From NCBI GenBank assembly GCA_030581615.1, contig JAKTTT010000014.1:310001-374000 (forward strand): 64,000 nt of DNA, written 5' to 3'. The DNA is from Alloascoidea africana (taxonomy: Eukaryota; Ascomycota; Alloascoideomycetes; Alloascoideales; Alloascoideaceae). The position numbers and the translations under genes are program-made. This document shows, one piece after another, positions 44,437 through 54,461 of this stretch; the first letter of the stretch is position 1, and every line of letters begins with the position of its first letter. The notes under the pieces are model-generated. The model was not told where the DNA came from, did no database searches, and worked only from the letters and a program-made list of their open reading frames with translations.

Positions 44437-45504
44437 ATGAAAAGAATACACGAGTTGGTAGAGGCAGAGGAGATTTTATCAAGTTCTGGTGATCCAAGCG
44501 CTAAATCGTCCAGGCCTTCCAAAGCAATTAAGCTTGACCAAGCACAAAACCAAACCAACGCAAGAAAGCTCAAGCCCGTTCCTTTCTATTTCAACAGACC
44601 GTTAGCAATGGGTCACTGGGGAAGAGTTGCTGTAGTTCGAGATAAAAAAACTGGAATTGAGTACGCAGCAAAGTTGATTTACAAATCTACAATAGAGCAT
44701 GAAAAGAAGATAATAGGCTTCGATCTCATGAAAAGAGAAATAGCAGCGCTAAAAGAAATGAAAAAGTCCAAGCATCGATTTTTCCCATATTTAAAACTCT
44801 GCTTTGAAACGGAAACAAAATCGACTATTCTCATGGAATATTTTAGAAGAGGAACCTTAAGAAATTTACTTGCTCGAGTGCCAATGAGGCATCACTTGCA
44901 CGAGAATTGGTTAAAGCACTACCTAGCAGAGCTTGTTTGTGCGATACTGTCTATCCACGAAAGAGGTATTGCTCATCGAGATATCAAACCCGAGAATATT
45001 TTGATTGATGATCAGTTCCATATTATTATCTGTGATTATGGACTCTCCTGTCTTGGATTGCACTACCCTAAATCTAAATGCTCCTACGGTGGGAGTACAA
45101 TACCCTATGCAGCGCCAGAAGTAATCGAATGTTCATGGGAGAGGACATACAAGGGTATCACAAAGGCGTCGGATTGGTGGTCACTTGGTATAGTTGCGCT
45201 TAAAATGGCAACTTCAATGAAGGCTTATCCTCCACCAGAAGACAGTGAAGTCAATTTGCAAACAGTTGAATCATATGATCCTTTAAAAAACCCTTACACA
45301 AGTTGGAGATTGGGAATGTATTCTTCAGCATTAACCGATTTCATTTATGCTCTTTTGACTCGTAAACCAGAAGAGCGTCTAGGTTACACAGACAGTGAAG
45401 AAGAATTTCATTCTCACCCTTTTTTCGAAGGTCTTAATTGGGCGGATATTGCTGAGAAAAAAGTAAATCCTCCAAACTTTGAGTTGAGCGTACTGAAGTA
45501 TTGA
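44437..45504 (+). CDS. AGC-like protein kinase 3 (DYG type, altered glycine loop)
   Basis: Predicted kinase of 355 aa. After about 48 polar residues the domain starts FYFNRPLAMGHWGRVAVV: the glycine loop is AMGHWG (57-62), so the first Gly is Ala. Other landmarks: YAAKLI (Lys79), helix-C Glu101, IAHRDIKPENIL (178-189), DYG (200-202), PYAAPE, SDWWSLG. The activation loop reads GGSTIPYAAPE, without the usual Thr-x-x-Tyr/Phe of AGC kinases. The tail PEERLGYTDSEEEFHSHPFF, LNW and VNPPNF is AGC-like but the protein stops before a hydrophobic motif. All core catalytic residues remain, so activity is likely though regulation may differ. It is the sister of kinase 2. Substrate unknown. The ATG at 44,437 lies just before an acidic LVEAEEIL helix. 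Confidence 0.88.
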   Translation: MKRIHELVEAEEILSSSGDPSAKSSRPSKAIKLDQAQNQTNARKLKPVPFYFNRPLAMGHWGRVAVVRDKKTGIEYAAKLIYKSTIEHEKKIIGFDLMKREIAALKEMKKSKHRFFPYLKLCFETETKSTILMEYFRRGTLRNLLARVPMRHHLHENWLKHYLAELVCAILSIHERGIAHRDIKPENILIDDQFHIIICDYGLSCLGLHYPKSKCSYGGSTIPYAAPEVIECSWERTYKGITKASDWWSLGIVALKMATSMKAYPPPEDSEVNLQTVESYDPLKNPYTSWRLGMYSSALTDFIYALLTRKPEERLGYTDSEEEFHSHPFFEGLNWADIAEKKVNPPNFELSVLKY

Positions 45505-46243
45505 GAAACTGAATTGAACCAATAACCAATATTGTTCTTTAAGAGCATGTAAAGTAGTGATAAGAAATGATTGCTTTAAAAATCACCTTTGTTCTGGTAT
45601 TTCGAATAATGTAATACAATGTACATGTTAGAGCTCATAATCTCTTGACTTTAACAAGCTTTGATTTCACGAAAATTGAATCAATTTATTCATTTTTTGG
45701 TCTGGATCTTAAAGTACGGAAGTCTCATTGACAATATTTTTATGTAATTGATTCACTGTAGATTCTATAGACTCCAATATATCAATCTGTGAGTCGTTGA
45801 TTCAAACACATACTACGCAGTACAGGGGTACGATCGTTCAAACCATAATGTTTACCACTGGTAGTTGGATTTCAGCGCCTATGCATCATTGAACCATTTT
45901 CAAAAGCACTTCAATATGGAAAATTAAACATTGGATTGAAAAGCGAACCAATTCAATCAGTATAGTTGAACAAATTTTATTTTTGTTTCTGATCAACCAG
46001 TGTGTAGATATAGGAAAATTTTGGGACTACAGATCTTGCTTATCAGTAATATTGAAAAAGGCAACCCAACCATTTTTGTTTCCAAAATGATTTTTGAAAG
46101 GCCATCTCTTGATTTTGATTGTAATGTTTTACATGTCATTTCTTCATTTTTTTTTTGTCTATTGCATTAAAAGAGTTGATTTAATTGTGTGAAAAAGTTA
46201 AAGATACTATAGCATTATCACAACATTATTTTAAAGCAATCCC
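45505..46243. other. Convergent 3' intergenic between kinase 3 and eL28
   Basis: About 740 bp, AT-rich, holding two 3' ends. No gene or notable motif seen. Confidence 0.5.
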
Positions 46244-46790
46244 TTAATCCTTCTTTCCACGGACCTTCTTTGGTGGTTGAGCCTTCTTGGCCTTCTTGGA
46301 CCTGGAGTAAGCATTGGCCTTGATGACGGCAGCTGCCTTCAAGTCACCACGGTATTTTCGTGTAAGGTTGGCAACAGCAACAGAGACCTGTCTCTGGGAT
46401 TTGTAGGGCTTGAAAGTAGAAACAGCAACAGACTTGTTTGGCTTGTTGGCGTTCTTGGGGACCTTCTTCAAGACCTGGATGGAACCATTAGGAAGAACAC
46501 TAACACCAACAGCCTTAGCGTTGGCAAGACCAGAGCTAACTGGAGTGTTCTTTCCTGTAACATTCAGAGGATCACGGGAGAAAACAACACCACCAGTGGA
46601 GGGTCGCTTAACAAGGTAGGCGTTTTGCTTCTTGGTCAAAGCCCAGATGAGGTCGCTAAGTTGGAAAATGCGATGTTAGTCGCATGTTCTTGTCTTGTCT
46701 CGCCCTTTCAAAAAATCGATAAATCCCCACTGCCCTTTGTCAATAGGTCTATCTTTGTGGTTTTTAAACATACCTTGAAACGTTTGACAT
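46244..46790 (-). CDS. 60S ribosomal protein eL28 (L28e)
   Basis: Large-subunit ribosomal protein of the L28e family. Exons 46790-46774 (17 nt: start codon and MSNVS) and 46655-46244 join to 142 aa. The N-terminus DLIWALTKKQNAYLVKRP and GVVFSRDPLN are the family signature; the C-terminus is Lys-rich (SRKAKKAQPPKKVRGKK type). The 118-bp intron sits almost at the start codon, has a GTATGT donor and a GACTAAC branch point, the usual design of fungal ribosomal-protein genes. eL28 is missing from S. cerevisiae, so its presence separates this organism from that lineage. Here eL28 is the new nomenclature and should not be confused with yeast Rpl28, which is uL15. Confidence 0.94.
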
Positions 46791-49700
46791 TGTGACTTGC
46801 GTTGCTTGATAGTAGGTAATTCACGATTCACAAGTTCGCGAGATTTGGATAGCGTTGAGGGCACCTTGCACAAATGCCCATAAAAGGGAGGTGTAGTCAC
46901 AAATTGGCCCTTTATGGAAATTCCAAACCTACCACTATACATGTGGTCATGTGATAGTCACATGCTCATTGTGTAGGGTAACCTGAGTACTCCTGATTAG
47001 CTCTGATAAGACTTGACTTTGATCTTACTTGGATATACTTTACAGCAGAGATTCATGTATTATATGGTCTCAAAAACTATGAAGGGTCACGGGTCAAGTT
47101 TCTAAGAAGCAAATGAGATCAATTTTGGGATAGCAGCCCTCAAATCTGATTTTTTTGTAAAGTTTGGCCATTGTTTCTAGGTTCAGTTACCTACTCTCAA
47201 GTTTACCACAAAGAAAGCTTTTATTGACCTCCTCTATATCAATTCTTTTACCAGCAAGAACCCCGATAACACCCTCCAATTAACTGCTACTTAAAATTAT
47301 TTAGGTTTACAAATCGCTTGGTTTTTGAACTGTGGTCCAGCAGCAAACCACTCCAAGACAGATGTATTCCTACTATGTTTTGTTGGCCATTTCTAATTGT
47401 GTAGCCTCAAAAAGGACGCATAATTAATAATTCCACCACTTATATCTATCGTTTTTGAGTCCTGAAATTTTTTTTCAAGAATGCCCGCTATCTCCTATAG
47501 CTATAATCAGATGGTCATTGGGAAACGACTCGAGCAGTTTATCACAGTAGTACAAACTAAAACCTTAATTGAATCCAACATAATCTTTGAGATCTCACAA
47601 GTCCAAAGAGCTTTTGTTAAAGATGAGTATAGTCTTTTTAATCTGATCAATCTTGAGGCACATGCTGTATTTCACCTGGCGGCGCAGTCGCAATGATTCA
47701 TGAGAATAAACAGCCCCCAATTCTGGCTTCGTGACTTGTACGGGTTAGATTTGTGTTTACTGTTCGGTATAACTGAAGTTGGGACAAGACAATTTTTACA
47801 GTGAATGGTAAAACTATGGTCTGATTCAGAAGCTTCTACCATCTTCTAATAATGACAGTTCTTGTCATACAATGGTCAATAATTGATAATCCACTTTATT
47901 TGAACATCCTAATGAGCCTGTTGTGGCGCAAGCCAAACAATAGTAAAGAGCTCTCAAATATTGTCTTTCATTAGGTCGTACCGACTTTTGTTTAATTTTT
48001 TTATATTTGTGGGGCACTTCACTAAAGAAAATGTAAGTTGATGGTCAGGGTGCAAGCATTATGATTATTTGAAGAGTTGCTTTGAACTTTCCAGATTCAG
48101 GATTGACTATTCAATCTTTTTGTTTCTAATAAGTTATTCATTATGTTGATATTCATTATTTCTTTGATTCTTAAGTCATCATGCTGCATCTGATATACTT
48201 ACAAAGTTACTCCTATTCATAGAGCTTATTCTCTGTTAGATATATTTCAATCATCAGGGATTTTAAATTTGAGAAGACGGAACTATTTCGTTTCTTTTGA
48301 TTTTTATTTTCAGTCATCAATGCTCAGGTTTTCAAGAAAGGTTGAGAAAACGAGGTGCATATGGAGACAACTACAACTCTTTCGGCAGTCCAATGCCACT
48401 TTCTGAAAAAGAAATACGAGGTTCTGCACAAATTGCCTATACTGGTAGGAGAAGCAAGTCCCTTAATTAATCTGGTCAGTGAATAAGAAAAATGAATACA
48501 ATTGAACTTGTATCTATGTATATTGCCTTGAATACCAATAAAATGAAAATGACTGGATTAATATTTTGAAAGCGATCTATTGTTTTCATTTTTACTTCAA
48601 TTTTCTGATGTTTAATTGTAGATCTCGAGATTTGTACTTAATAATAAAAAAAGAGCGTCTTTTAGTTATTTCCAACTAAATAAACCATCAATCACAATAT
48701 TTTTAGAAAATTTCTGTAATAATTGTTCCTCTCCTATCCCTTTTTCTTTAACTCAAATCTAGAAGGAAAAAACTAATGCTCTAGTAACGAATTTCTCCAT
48801 CAGGATTCACTAATGAAGCTTTCCAGACTCATACTATTTCCCCGAACCAATCGCGCTCATTTCGAGAGAATTAGAAACGTTAAATTCGTTTTGTTAATGT
48901 TCGAGAGCTGTAAAAGCACAGGGTCGTATATGGGTATAAGGTAGAGCGGCCCTCAGCGGCCCTAACGCATCGGGGAGTACCTTTCCCTAACTAATGAATT
49001 TACTTCCCAAAGTTTCTGGAGAATTTTCCATTTCAGTAGAAAAAGAAAAAACATCCTACCCAGATTGCAAGGTTTGCAATGATCTAACTAGAATGTTGTG
49101 ATCTACTAGGAAAGAACGATCTGTCTGTATTGCTTCCAGAAGCTTCTCCAGAACTGTTTGAAAAACTTTCTAATGTTGTAGAGTATCTTCCAGCTGGATA
49201 TACAATGACAAAAAATATATCGGGATAGTTTCCAATAGTACATCCATCTCCCGGGATGGTTAGATCGAGGATTAACTGGAAATTCTATAAAACTAAGCCA
49301 ATAATCTGGTAGTAGATGTGGAAAAATGGATGAAAACTAGCGGGATCTGGGGATGAGAAACATTTTCAAAGAAAATGTTGATAAATCTAAACATGGTTGA
49401 GCAACTTCACTGTGGAGGTTCCATCTGCAAGCAAAAACCGCCTTGATTTAAAAAAAAACAAAAACAAACAAAGAACGTCGTTGTTGATTAATAGAAATGG
49501 TCTGCTTGGATGCTACCGTTAATACTCTGTTGATCTTGTTACTGAAGATACAGATCATACTATGGAGTCATGGAGAGTTGAAAAGGTGGACAACCATCAA
49601 GGTGATCCAACCTCAAGTCGAGTTTTGATCCACTTTTTCACCTTTCTTGTAAAGGGTCAAAACAACCGAACAAACCCGAAATGAAGATGGTTACCAGTGA

Positions 49701-51288
49701 TGTTTCTCTTTTTGTCCGTATTGTGGCCCCAAGACATGCAATGCATATCCAACCTATTTGCACGCGAACAGGTGGGGCACGGACAAGCGTTAGTTGCAAT
49801 AAGCTCATTTTCATTAACACCCGACATATTGATCTGGGCCATGGCAACTACATGTGGAGCCAATTCTCTCCAACAGAAATGTCTCACCTTATAGGCCTCT
49901 TTGAACTTTCTATGCAAGAGAGGTTACATAGAAACAAACTCGGCATCCTTACAGAACGGCCAGTCAATATGAGACAAGATGAAAAAAAAGAACAGAGGTT
50001 AACATATTTGAGGAGATTATCTTGTAGAAAGGATAAAAAAACAGATAAGGCATAGTGGGTAAATAACGTGTATTGCTTTGCACAGGAGAACAAACTTGTA
50101 AAGGGATTTGAAAGGGGTTCTCAGAGACACTGAAAGAGAAAGAACGGTTCCTGTTTTGACTTCTAGGTTTGCGTGTCTGGCATCTGACAACTAAGTCGTT
50201 GTCTAAGACAGAGAGAATTTGGATGAGTCTGGAGGAAAGAAGGGCCTGTGATTCTAAGCTTCGGTAAGATCAATATCCATGTAAATTTAAGATATTGAGC
50301 TTTTCAAGGTGCTGAATCGCGTTAGGACAACTGTTGCCCAGAAAAAGGGTTGGTAGATTGAAGACATATCAACCTGTAAATTGAAAATCTGCAAACTTTA
50401 ACTTCTTCGTGTATAGTGCCTCCTTTTATTTTTTCAAACTTTGTCTCTCAATAAGGTCCCCATTCTGCGTTGCAAAGCGCTGAGGTCTGCGTCATTGCAG
50501 TTAATTCCAAACAACCTTTAATTTTGTTATGTAATCAAAAAGTAGAAATGAGAAACGATACTAACAGATGGAAGGCACAACAAAGATAAAGGAAGATAGG
50601 TAGCATAATAGCCAAATTCATAAAGCTTTTGTTATTGGACAGATAAATGACAGGAGGTTGACAGTCACTCCGGTAAGACAATGTATCAGTTTAACTCAAC
50701 TTCAGTCAGCCCCTGAACGGTTTCCATGAGTTGGGGACTAGTGCGATGTGCATCTCCTCAAAAAAAAAAACGACGCTAAGAATGAAAAGAAAAAAGCAAG
50801 AGCTGACAAACGCTAAACTAGATCCTACTTTGTAAGATTCACATTGCTTTATCAAACGAAGTTTTCTGCCACACTTTCCACGTTTTAAAACTAGTCAAAA
50901 GAAAAACGTTAAAATATATGGACACTTTAAACCTGATTGAAAGTAGGGGTCAAATCTAAATATGCTATAGAGTTAGAACGCTTAAACGCGTAGAAAGTGT
51001 AAAAGCGTAAAAGGGCTCTCTCTCTCTCTCTCTCTTGGTACCTACTTTACCTTTACTACAGCCAGGTGCGGCTCAATAATCAGCCAGTCCAATTGATATA
51101 CTAAAAGTTCAAAAAACACAATTATGAGTCCTCAGATAGAATGTGTTCGGCGTCATTCTTTGTAACTCTAATGAGAAAATGAAAGTTGATAAATACCTTT
51201 GATTTCCTCCCATTTTTTTTTCGGATCTCTGTTCTGTTTTTCTTTAGTCATTCGCTTCAACATTATTTTTCAATTTAATCTTCGCAAT
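46791..51288. other. 4.5 kb gene-poor region between eL28 and the SED1-like gene
   Basis: It contains the eL28 promoter at the left and the SED1-like promoter at the right, including a CT run. In between are only short frames. Around 49,657-50,000 both strands are open: a plus frame of 124 codons and a minus frame with a Cys/His-rich stretch (NACPCPTCSRANRLDMHC). A duplicated AGCGGCCCT lies at about 48,946-48,963. No family is recognised; decayed genes are possible. Confidence 0.45.
51016..51035. repeat. (CT)n microsatellite in the SED1-like promoter
   Basis: About ten CT units lie 255 bp before the start codon of the wall-protein gene, a common position for nucleosome-excluding or GAGA-type elements in fungal promoters. 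Confidence 0.85.
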
Positions 51289-52257
51289 ATGAGAATCGGC
51301 ACCATCACCTTCGCTTTGTCTTCAGCTCTGCTTGGCACACCAGTTCTAGCAGAACTCTTCCCCAATACCACTGTGTCGCCGTCTTTGAACTCTACTACCT
51401 TCACAACCATCACCACAGAGGTTGTTACTGAATATACGACCTACTGCCCTGGTCCCACTACCATCGTTCATGGAACCAAGACAGTCACAGTCACTGAAGC
51501 TGGCACCGTTGTCATCACCGACTGCCCATGCACCATCTCCAAGAGCGAAGTCGTTACAGTCGCTACTTCTACCACCACAGGCGCCGTGGTTGTTCCTCCT
51601 CCTCCTCCTCCTGCAAAGCCAACCACTTATGAAGTCACTTCAACTGTCAGCACTGTTGTTACTGAATACACGACTTACTGCCCTGCTCCAACATCTATAG
51701 TTCATGGGGACAAGACTATTATTGTTTCTACTCCCGGTGAAGTCGTCGTTACCGACTGTCCTTGCACAATTGCAACCACTTCAGTCGAGACCATCACCCA
51801 TGTTCCAACTGCCGCTGCACCAGTGGCTCCTCCTCCACCAGCTGGTGAACATCCAACAACGGTCCCCGGAGCTGCTGCTCCTGCTCCCCCAGCTGGTGAG
51901 GCCACTGCTCCTGGTGCTGGTGGACACGCAACAACGGTACCTGGAGCTGCTGCCCCTGCTCCTGGTGCTGGCGAGGCCCCAGCTTCCCCAGCTTCCCCAG
52001 CTTCCCCAGCTGGCGTGAAGCCTGCTCCCGCAGCTGGCGAGAAGCCCACAACAGTAGTCCCCGCGGTGACAACCGCTGCGATTCCTCGAGGAACTGCTCC
52101 AGCAGCCAACCCATTATTAGCGACAACATATTCTCCTGGTTCCCCTGAGGCTACTCAATCCATTGCCATTGCGACTGGTGGTGCAGCATCTAACGGTAAG
52201 GTGAATGTGGTCCCAGTTGCAATTGCAGGAATGTTCCTAATGCCTTTTGTCATATAA
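51289..52257 (+). CDS. SED1/SPI1-like GPI-anchored cell wall protein
   Basis: Structural mannoprotein of the cell wall, 322 aa. A signal peptide (MRIGTITFALSSALLGTPVLA) is followed by two copies of a Cys-containing cassette: VVTEYTTYCPGPTTIVHG with VVITDCPCTI (about 46-85), and VVTEYTTYCPAPTSIVHG with VVVTDCPCTI (about 125-165). The YTTYCP...TDCPCT cassette is the hallmark of Sed1/Spi1 proteins. A Pro run separates the copies. Then comes an Ala/Pro/Gly-rich stalk with repeats (TTVPGAAAPAP, SPASPA). The C-terminus GGAASNGKV plus VVPVAIAGMFLMPFVI is a GPI-anchor signal, with Asn or Gly near the likely cleavage site. I start at the ATG at 51,289, which opens directly on the signal peptide; the in-frame sequence upstream lacks an ATG in suitable context. 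Sed1-type genes are usually stress- and stationary-phase-induced. Confidence 0.9.
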   Translation: MRIGTITFALSSALLGTPVLAELFPNTTVSPSLNSTTFTTITTEVVTEYTTYCPGPTTIVHGTKTVTVTEAGTVVITDCPCTISKSEVVTVATSTTTGAVVVPPPPPPAKPTTYEVTSTVSTVVTEYTTYCPAPTSIVHGDKTIIVSTPGEVVVTDCPCTIATTSVETITHVPTAAAPVAPPPPAGEHPTTVPGAAAPAPPAGEATAPGAGGHATTVPGAAAPAPGAGEAPASPASPASPAGVKPAPAAGEKPTTVVPAVTTAAIPRGTAPAANPLLATTYSPGSPEATQSIAIATGGAASNGKVNVVPVAIAGMFLMPFVI

Positions 52258-52712
52258 ACATACCATCTTGGTGCTGGTTTTCTTCTTTTCCTTTCCTTTC
52301 CATTCTTTTTTTATTTCAACTGACAATTCTTGGTTGTTTTCACCTATTTTGCTGTTGCTTTGCTTCTTTGCCCAAAGTTCTCTCGTTTAGTTTTATTTTT
52401 CACAAAGGGGTGTGATTCTTGATCTTGAGAGATCAACTTAGAGCGCTTGACTTTTGTTTTTTAGTTTTTGTGCTGTGGCTGTCAAATCTTTTGTTATTAT
52501 CAATTTATAGAGATTCTACATAATGATGAACATCAGACAGCTAACAGACAATCTGGACTGTATTTAAGCTATGGAATAATATTATCTACTAAAACCAAAA
52601 CATGACCAATAATGTAATGTAAAAAAATAAATAAAAACATCAACTCCAAACCAAAGAGATAGAACAGCTTTAAGACATTGAAAGTCATAATCATCACTTC
52701 GTTACACGTTTC
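52258..52712. other. Convergent 3' intergenic between the SED1-like gene and the decarboxylase
   Basis: About 455 bp of T-rich then A-rich DNA with the two 3' ends. T-rich tracts just after the wall-protein stop fit a 3' end region. Nothing else seen. Confidence 0.5.
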
Positions 52713-54461
52713 TTAGTATCTCATCTGATTATACTTTTGTAAATCAGCAAATCTCCAAGGAAGATCCATTTTATCCATAATAACCTCTATCATTTGCATC
52801 TTTTCTGCCCTTCTAAACTCTTTCGACATGAAGAGCGCGTCGAGTTCTTTGTCATTTCTAACCTTTGCGCTCATAGTCTCTCCAGTTTCATCTCCCAAGA
52901 TACGTAACAGTTCTGTCCATTTCCAATTTGGACAAATGTCGTTATATGACCTTGTTTCACCAAGTATGCCTCTCTCAACAGTATATCCATCGTTATTCAA
53001 TAGGAAAATGGTAGGCTTAACACCATTTCTGATCATTGTTCCCAGCTCTTGGATAGTCATTTGAGCGGATCCATCACCTTCAATCAATATTATTCGGCCA
53101 GGTTTGTTAAACTCTCGTTTGGCAATAGAAGCGCCTAATGTTCCTGGTAGGGTCATGCCAATCGAGGCATAATAAGGCTGTGTTATGACTTTGACGTTAT
53201 CAGGAAGTCTTAAATCGCCTATGGCAAATTGGAAACTACAGGTTTCAACAATGAGGGTGTCATTTGGCATCAGCAAAGTTTCCAGCTTTCTCAGAAAGTA
53301 CCTTTGTGCAATGCCTGATTTAGAACTTGGAAGGATGGGCTCTGGGAAATGAGGTCTTGTAATATCTTTGGTTTGAAGCTTAATAGGGTCGAGTCTCTTT
53401 GTGACCTGTTCCAAGATGGGGAGATAATGCTGAACAACAAATGTCTCGCCCTTTATCGAAATGTAATCTGGAGTCACCATGATGCTGTTTTCTTCCTTTA
53501 TGTTTGCAGTAAGTCCGCCGGTGTTTAGATCACAATCGAGAACGCCTAGGTGGATTACAAGATCAGAACTCTCAATAAAATTTGCTACACCTTCAACGCT
53601 GAACTTTCCAAAGTAGACTCCTGAGTAGTAAGGCTTGGAATGATTGATGAGGCCTACGCCACCATTTGTGCTGAATGCATTAAACTGAGTTTTATCGAGA
53701 TACTCTGTGATTGCTGGTAGTGCATTGCTTCTGTGGCAGAGAGCATCGACAAGGTTGATTGGACGAACAGAGCTTTCAATAGCATTGACCATCTTGGACA
53801 CAACCACCTCTTCGCTTCCATTCAACGGTGGGTGAGACAGTACAAGAGGAAAGTCAAGCAATCTGGGATCAACCTGCACTTCAACATTAGAAGCTGGCAA
53901 AAAAACATAGCCGGGCCTCGAGTTCAAGACGACTTGTTCTAGGACCGTATTAAACTTTGATACGAGCGTGGTTCGGTCGTCCAACCATTCTGAAGCACAG
54001 CTGATCTGTTCAACCATTTTGTAGTAGACCTGGTGGTCAGAGACTTTTAGTTGTTTGCCTGGGACCAAGTGATGAATCTTTTTATTCGTTCCATGGAAAA
54101 CCGTGGGAGTAACTCCAACAATGTGCAAAACTGGGGATCTTTCAGCAAAAGCACCAGCAATGCCGTTGATCGCGGATAGCTCGCCAACGCCAAATGTTGT
54201 AATCAACACGCCAGGCCTGCCATCAGCCATCCTGCTATAGCCATCTGCAGCGTAAGCCGAGTTCAATTCGTTACAGCAGCCTACCCAATTCATTCCCGAG
54301 ACTTTGTACATGTTCTCAAGTAGCTGCAGGTTGAAATCACCTGGCACGCCAAACACATTGGAGACGCCCAGCTGCTGTATCCTTCGGAAGACATACTCTC
54401 CAAAGCTAATAGTGGGAGAAGACGAATCAAGCGCTGAATCTTTCAAGCTGATAGGAGCCAT
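52713..54461 (-). CDS. Thiamine-diphosphate 2-keto acid decarboxylase (pyruvate/phenylpyruvate decarboxylase-like)
   Basis: Enzyme of the PDC/Aro10/IPDC family that decarboxylates pyruvate or aromatic 2-keto acids to aldehydes in the cytosol. The product is 582 aa from the ATG at 54,461 (the family is about 560-635). Kept features: FGVPGDFNLQLL with the active-site Asp, CCNELNSAYAADGYSR with the cofactor-activating Glu, the His pair in KKIHHL, the ThDP/Mg motif EGDGSAQMTIQE...NNDGY, and TVERGI with the second catalytic Glu. One active-site segment differs: where yeast Pdc1 has ETGTSAFG, this protein has ETCSFQFA, so the conserved Thr is Ser and a Gly is Cys. This favours an Aro10- or Thi3-like or specialised role over the main glycolytic Pdc, but the substrate is not decided. 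A TATTTAAAA element lies about 80 bp upstream. Confidence 0.9.
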   Translation of the reverse strand: MAPISLKDSALDSSSPTISFGEYVFRRIQQLGVSNVFGVPGDFNLQLLENMYKVSGMNWVGCCNELNSAYAADGYSRMADGRPGVLITTFGVGELSAINGIAGAFAERSPVLHIVGVTPTVFHGTNKKIHHLVPGKQLKVSDHQVYYKMVEQISCASEWLDDRTTLVSKFNTVLEQVVLNSRPGYVFLPASNVEVQVDPRLLDFPLVLSHPPLNGSEEVVVSKMVNAIESSVRPINLVDALCHRSNALPAITEYLDKTQFNAFSTNGGVGLINHSKPYYSGVYFGKFSVEGVANFIESSDLVIHLGVLDCDLNTGGLTANIKEENSIMVTPDYISIKGETFVVQHYLPILEQVTKRLDPIKLQTKDITRPHFPEPILPSSKSGIAQRYFLRKLETLLMPNDTLIVETCSFQFAIGDLRLPDNVKVITQPYYASIGMTLPGTLGASIAKREFNKPGRIILIEGDGSAQMTIQELGTMIRNGVKPTIFLLNNDGYTVERGILGETRSYNDICPNWKWTELLRILGDETGETMSAKVRNDKELDALFMSKEFRRAEKMQMIEVIMDKMDLPWRFADLQKYNQMRY

